DNA of 29,285 nt from an uncultured Planctomycetales bacterium (GTDB lineage: Bacteria; Planctomycetota; Planctomycetia; Isosphaerales; Isosphaeraceae): positions 1 to 29,285 of the forward strand of contig CALCIB010000130.1 of NCBI GenBank assembly GCA_937907525.1, given 5' to 3'. The notes below the pieces were generated by a model. It searched no databases, had not been told where the DNA came from, and worked only from the letters and a program-made list of their open reading frames with translations. Made by a program: the position numbers and the translations under genes. This document shows, piece by piece, positions 29,226 to 29,285 of this stretch. Every line of letters begins with the position of its first letter. Within the stretch, counting starts at the first letter, position 1.

Positions 29226-29285
29226 ATCCACAGATTTCGCAGATTAACACAGATTACATTAAATTGTCCGATCCGAATCTGCGTC
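29226..29285. repeat. TCCACAGATT...AATCTGCGT repeat at window edge
   Basis: TATCCACAGATTTCGCAGATTAACACAGATTACATTAAATT is similar to the inner arm of the hairpin at 23629-23708 (TCCACAGATTAA, TTAATCTGCG). The window ends at AATCTGCGTC, probably before the second arm is complete. Confidence 0.65.

Overview
The window is about 29.3 kb of GC-rich bacterial chromosome. It most resembles a planctomycete of the Isosphaeraceae type. Signs are a DUF1559 prepilin-like protein with an H-X9-DG tail, several twin-arginine secreted proteins of unknown function, a CsrA-like regulator, a lipid A gene (lpxB), and intergenic spaces filled with hairpin repeats. The taxonomic call is inference from gene content, not from an rRNA gene.

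Layout. 1-2.4 kb: the end of a proline-rich protein, then a DUF1559 pilin-like gene with a small lipoprotein and a strong terminator. 2.5-5.4 kb (minus strand): crotonase, a small conserved protein, a CsrA-like regulator and a Tat-exported metallophosphoesterase. 5.7-8.4 kb: a CYTH/CyaB protein facing a DUF1778-GNAT toxin-antitoxin pair and lpxB. 8.6-13.9 kb (minus strand): a Tat-exported unknown protein, an FAH-family hydrolase, a NagB-like deaminase and a large Tat-exported protein. 13.9-15.3 kb: a small protein and a cytidylate-kinase-like protein. 15.3-18.8 kb is the accessory part: a frameshifted small ORF, a SUKH protein, a 267-bp MITE-like element with terminal inverted repeats and a target-site duplication, an AT-richer orphan gene carrying an internal terminator-like palindrome, a HigB/HigA-type toxin-antitoxin pair with a palindromic operator, and a nested inverted-repeat element. 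18.8-23.5 kb (minus strand): a 126-aa unknown protein coupled to rtcB, then a short UvrA paralogue. 23.8-29.1 kb: a large secreted protein, an HtrA-like serine protease, a secreted unknown protein, queC and rpmA.

Most genes are housekeeping or conserved planctomycete genes. The less ordinary material is intergenic. A family of double-hairpin repeats ending in GATGAGGGG occurs at least ten times. Three of these are head-to-head pairs with an almost constant 70-75 base gap, and one pair sits inside the MITE-like element. Two other inverted-repeat families (ACCACGGAG... and TCCACAGATTAA...) form further long hairpins. I found no CRISPR array, rRNA, tRNA or transposase gene.
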